7,980 nt of DNA, taken from positions 1-7,980 of the forward strand of contig WREG01000081.1 of assembly GCA_009779455.1 (NCBI GenBank). The letters run 5' to 3'. The notes under the pieces were generated by a model. That model worked only from the letters and a program-made list of their open reading frames with translations, did not search any database and was not told the origin of the DNA. This DNA is from Oscillospiraceae bacterium. Lineage in GTDB: Bacteria; Bacillota; Clostridia; Oscillospirales; Acutalibacteraceae. A program made the translations under genes and the position numbers. The stretch's first letter is position 1, and each line of letters starts with the position of its first letter. Below, piece by piece: positions 6,178 to 7,980 of this stretch.

Positions 6178-7434
6178 TTATTCTCTTCTCAGAGCCTCGA
6201 TCGGAGGCATTTCCGCAGCCCTTTGGGCCGGGTACATACCGAAAAAGATGCCTATTGCGCTTGAGAAGCCTACGGCCAGAAGTATGGTCGAAATTTTTAT
6301 CTGCATGGGGATTTTCATTATATAGGACACGGCTCCGGCCCCGCCTACGCCCAGACTCAAGCCTATAACGCCGCCTATAAGGCATATTATCACGGATTCG
6401 GTCAAAAACTGCATAAGAATAGTCCTGGTCCTCGCCCCGAGGGCCTTTCTTATGCCTATTTCCCGCGTCCTTTCCATAACGGACACAAACATGATGTTCA
6501 TAACGCCTATCCCGCCGACGACAAGGGATATACCCCCTACCGCCGCTATAAACAGCGTCAGTATGGTTATCACCGTGTCAAGGATGTCAACGATGCTTGC
6601 CATGTTTATTACCTGATAAACATCCCTGTCATAATTATTATGCCTGGCCTGCAAAATATTCTTTACCGAGTCTTCAAGGCTGCTCAGCTGCCTTTCGTCA
6701 TAAGCCGATATGAAAATCATGTCATACCTGTCCCTCATGCCCAAAGAGTTTACGCAAAACGATGTAGGAACAAAAAGCATGGCGCTCGTCATCCCCCCGC
6801 CGAAGCTGCTTACCATTGACATCATCGAATCGGAGGTCCCGCCGCCTATGCCGATTGCGGACATTATGTCCATTACGCCGATGATTTTAAGGGGGACGGT
6901 CCCTGCGCTTCCCGCATAATATATCGTCCTGCCTACGGCGTTTTCCTCCCCGAATATGGCGATTGCGTTAGTTGTATTGATTACCGCCACATTCTTGCCC
7001 GACATAAACTCTTCCTCTGTAAAAAACTTGCCGTATACGCAGGGGGTGTTAAAAACGTTAAAATAATCCGGGTAAACCCCGACGGCGGCACCCATGCCGC
7101 TGACGCCTTCAGGCGTCGAAATGCCGCCTATGCTGAGCATAAAGGGCGAAATACCGCTGACAACATCGGGAAAAGCGGTTTTTATGGCGTTCAAATCATC
7201 CGGCGTAATATAATCATCCGGCGATGAGTTCATCAATACGTTTACTTCAAGGACTGAGGAGCCGCCGAGGTCTTTTATCAACTTGACTATATAATCCCTG
7301 CCGCCGTTCCCCACTGTTATTATGGCAATAACCGACGCCACGCCTATAATAATGCCGAGCATAGTCAGCGAAGCGCGCAAAGCGTTGGTTTTTATGCTGT
7401 AAATCGCGATTTTTATATTATCTGATAAAACCAT
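6178..7434 (-). CDS. ABC exporter permease, MacB/YknZ type, without ATPase domain
   Basis: 418 residues. Membrane subunit of an ABC exporter working with a membrane-fusion adaptor and a separate ATPase. Layout: short cytoplasmic start, TM1 (about 21-42, TMLGIIIGVASVIAIITVG), a large extracytoplasmic MacB-type domain (about 45-285), TM2 (286-316), the cytoplasmic loop ERTREIGIRKALGA (321-334) typical of FtsX/MacB permeases, TM3 (344-371), TM4 (382-402) and the usual ending YPAQRAAEMPPIEALRRE. Full length for permease-only members; MacB itself adds an N-terminal nucleotide-binding domain missing here. The ATG at 7434 has AAGGA (7445-7449) at 10 bases and lies 18 bases after the adaptor gene, so the two are one operon. 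The region 191-220 is unusually rich in Met, Gly and Ser. Substrate unknown: such systems export peptides, antibiotics or lipids. The ATPase is not between adaptor and permease, nor after the permease. Confidence 0.93.
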   Translation of the reverse strand: MVLSDNIKIAIYSIKTNALRASLTMLGIIIGVASVIAIITVGNGGRDYIVKLIKDLGGSSVLEVNVLMNSSPDDYITPDDLNAIKTAFPDVVSGISPFMLSIGGISTPEGVSGMGAAVGVYPDYFNVFNTPCVYGKFFTEEEFMSGKNVAVINTTNAIAIFGEENAVGRTIYYAGSAGTVPLKIIGVMDIMSAIGIGGGTSDSMMSMVSSFGGGMTSAMLFVPTSFCVNSLGMRDRYDMIFISAYDERQLSSLEDSVKNILQARHNNYDRDVYQVINMASIVDILDTVITILTLFIAAVGGISLVVGGIGVMNIMFVSVMERTREIGIRKALGARTRTILMQFLTESVIICLIGGVIGLSLGVGGAGAVSYIMKIPMQIKISTILLAVGFSSAIGIFFGMYPAQRAAEMPPIEALRRE

Positions 7435-7452
7435 ATTTGTTCAATCCTTATT

Positions 7453-7980
7453 TTATCTGCTTGCCGTGGTAGCGGCGACCGTCGTTGACGCCGCCACCGA
7501 CGACGTTACGTCCTTGACTTTTAAGCCGGCGTCGGGTACGCTTGCCGGGGTTTTCCCGTCGTAGCCCCTCGCGACCTTGTCGTTTTCTTTAAGGCCTGTG
7601 ATTATTTGTATCCTCGTGCCTTCCGAAAGGCCGGTTTCAACATCTTTTTTTGTTATCATTTTTTTATTCGCGTCATACACAAAAACACAGGGCTTCCCTT
7701 CCGCGAATTTTACGGCTTCGATGGGAACGGTTAAAACGCCTTTGACACTGTTGGTTATTATCTTGATATCCGCGTCTATCCCGATATAAAGCCCTTCGTC
7801 GGGGTTGGTTACGGTCACGATCACATCGATCCCGTTTGATGAGCCTCCGCCGGCGCCGCCCAAAATCTGGTCAACAATGCCGCCTAAGCCGTCCGACCCG
7901 CCTTCGCTCGCCGTCGCGCCCACCTCCGTGACCACTGCGGGATAGTCCTTGCCCAACGAAGTCACAACAGCGGGCAGGCC
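7453..7980 (-). CDS. MacA/YknX-like efflux adaptor, C-terminal part (5' end off window)
   Basis: About 175 C-terminal residues of an HlyD/RND-type membrane-fusion adaptor; the frame stays open to the window edge (upstream residues read GLPAVVTSLGK), so the N-terminal anchor, hairpin and lipoyl parts are outside. Visible are the beta-barrel with LYIGIDADIKI (the family's G-M-x-A-x-V-x-I position), then VLTVPIEAVKF, CVFVYDANKK and ETGLSEGTRIQIITGLKENDKVARG, the usual membrane-proximal domain. A Gly-rich insertion (about 25-30 residues, containing GGAGGGSSNG) interrupts the barrel. The C-terminus ends in a Ser/Thr/Ala-rich tail (VAASTTVAATTASR). The GTG at 7963-7965 lies inside the domain and is not a real start. 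It precedes the permease by 18 bases and would connect it to the outside of the membrane. Confidence 0.9.
   Translation of the reverse strand, partial: GLPAVVTSLGKDYPAVVTEVGATASEGGSDGLGGIVDQILGGAGGGSSNGIDVIVTVTNPDEGLYIGIDADIKIITNSVKGVLTVPIEAVKFAEGKPCVFVYDANKKMITKKDVETGLSEGTRIQIITGLKENDKVARGYDGKTPASVPDAGLKVKDVTSSVAASTTVAATTASR

Noticed and set aside
6164..6385. Small frames overlapping the permease 3' end (6164-6385 minus, 6119-6325 plus)
   Set aside because: They are out of frame with or antisense to the well-supported permease ending YPAQRAAEMPPIEALRRE, and one runs through the hairpin.
7963..7965. GTG as the start of the adaptor gene
   Set aside because: It falls inside the conserved barrel region and the frame stays open to the window edge, so it is an internal valine.

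Overview
The window looks like a chromosomal segment of an anaerobic Gram-positive bacterium, most likely a clostridial Bacillota. This is inferred from gene types and signals: a clostridial-type pyruvate phosphate dikinase, strong AAGGA/GGAGG ribosome binding sites, TTGACA-N17-TATAAT-like promoters in AT-rich gaps, MKK-type signal peptides, and a YknX/YknZ-like exporter pair. No ribosomal or taxonomic marker is present, so the assignment is tentative. There is no CRISPR array, tRNA, rRNA or recognisable insertion sequence.

Layout. Positions 1-2221 (minus) hold the first ~740 codons of ppdK, whose 3' end lies off the left edge. A 262-base AT-rich gap carries divergent promoters for ppdK and for the next gene. 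Two paralogous secreted, very acidic proteins follow on the plus strand (2484-3272 and 3407-4531). Each has its own near-identical promoter, with the same 71-base distance from -35 to ATG. Their mature regions read as two and three tandem ~85-90 residue units with a possible ubiquitin-like (beta-grasp) layout, then an acidic linker and a hydrophobic or amphipathic C-terminal helix. A perfect hairpin at 4545-4572 closes this pair. A good promoter and a leader stem-loop then precede an acyltransferase of the alcohol-acetyltransferase/condensation fold (4780-6055). That gene is split by one frameshift near 4897-4906. A perfect 26-bp hairpin (6110-6166) sits at the convergent junction. The right part (minus strand) holds an ABC-exporter permease of the MacB/YknZ type (6178-7434) and, 18 bases upstream of it, the C-terminal part of a MacA/YknX-like adaptor (7453-7980, running off the right edge).

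How they work together. The adaptor and permease form one export operon; the ATPase is not between them and must lie upstream or elsewhere. PpdK is a stand-alone central-metabolism gene. The two acidic exoproteins form a small family with a shared promoter design and no function I recognise; they are the most interesting part of the window. Nothing here links the acyltransferase functionally to its neighbours.
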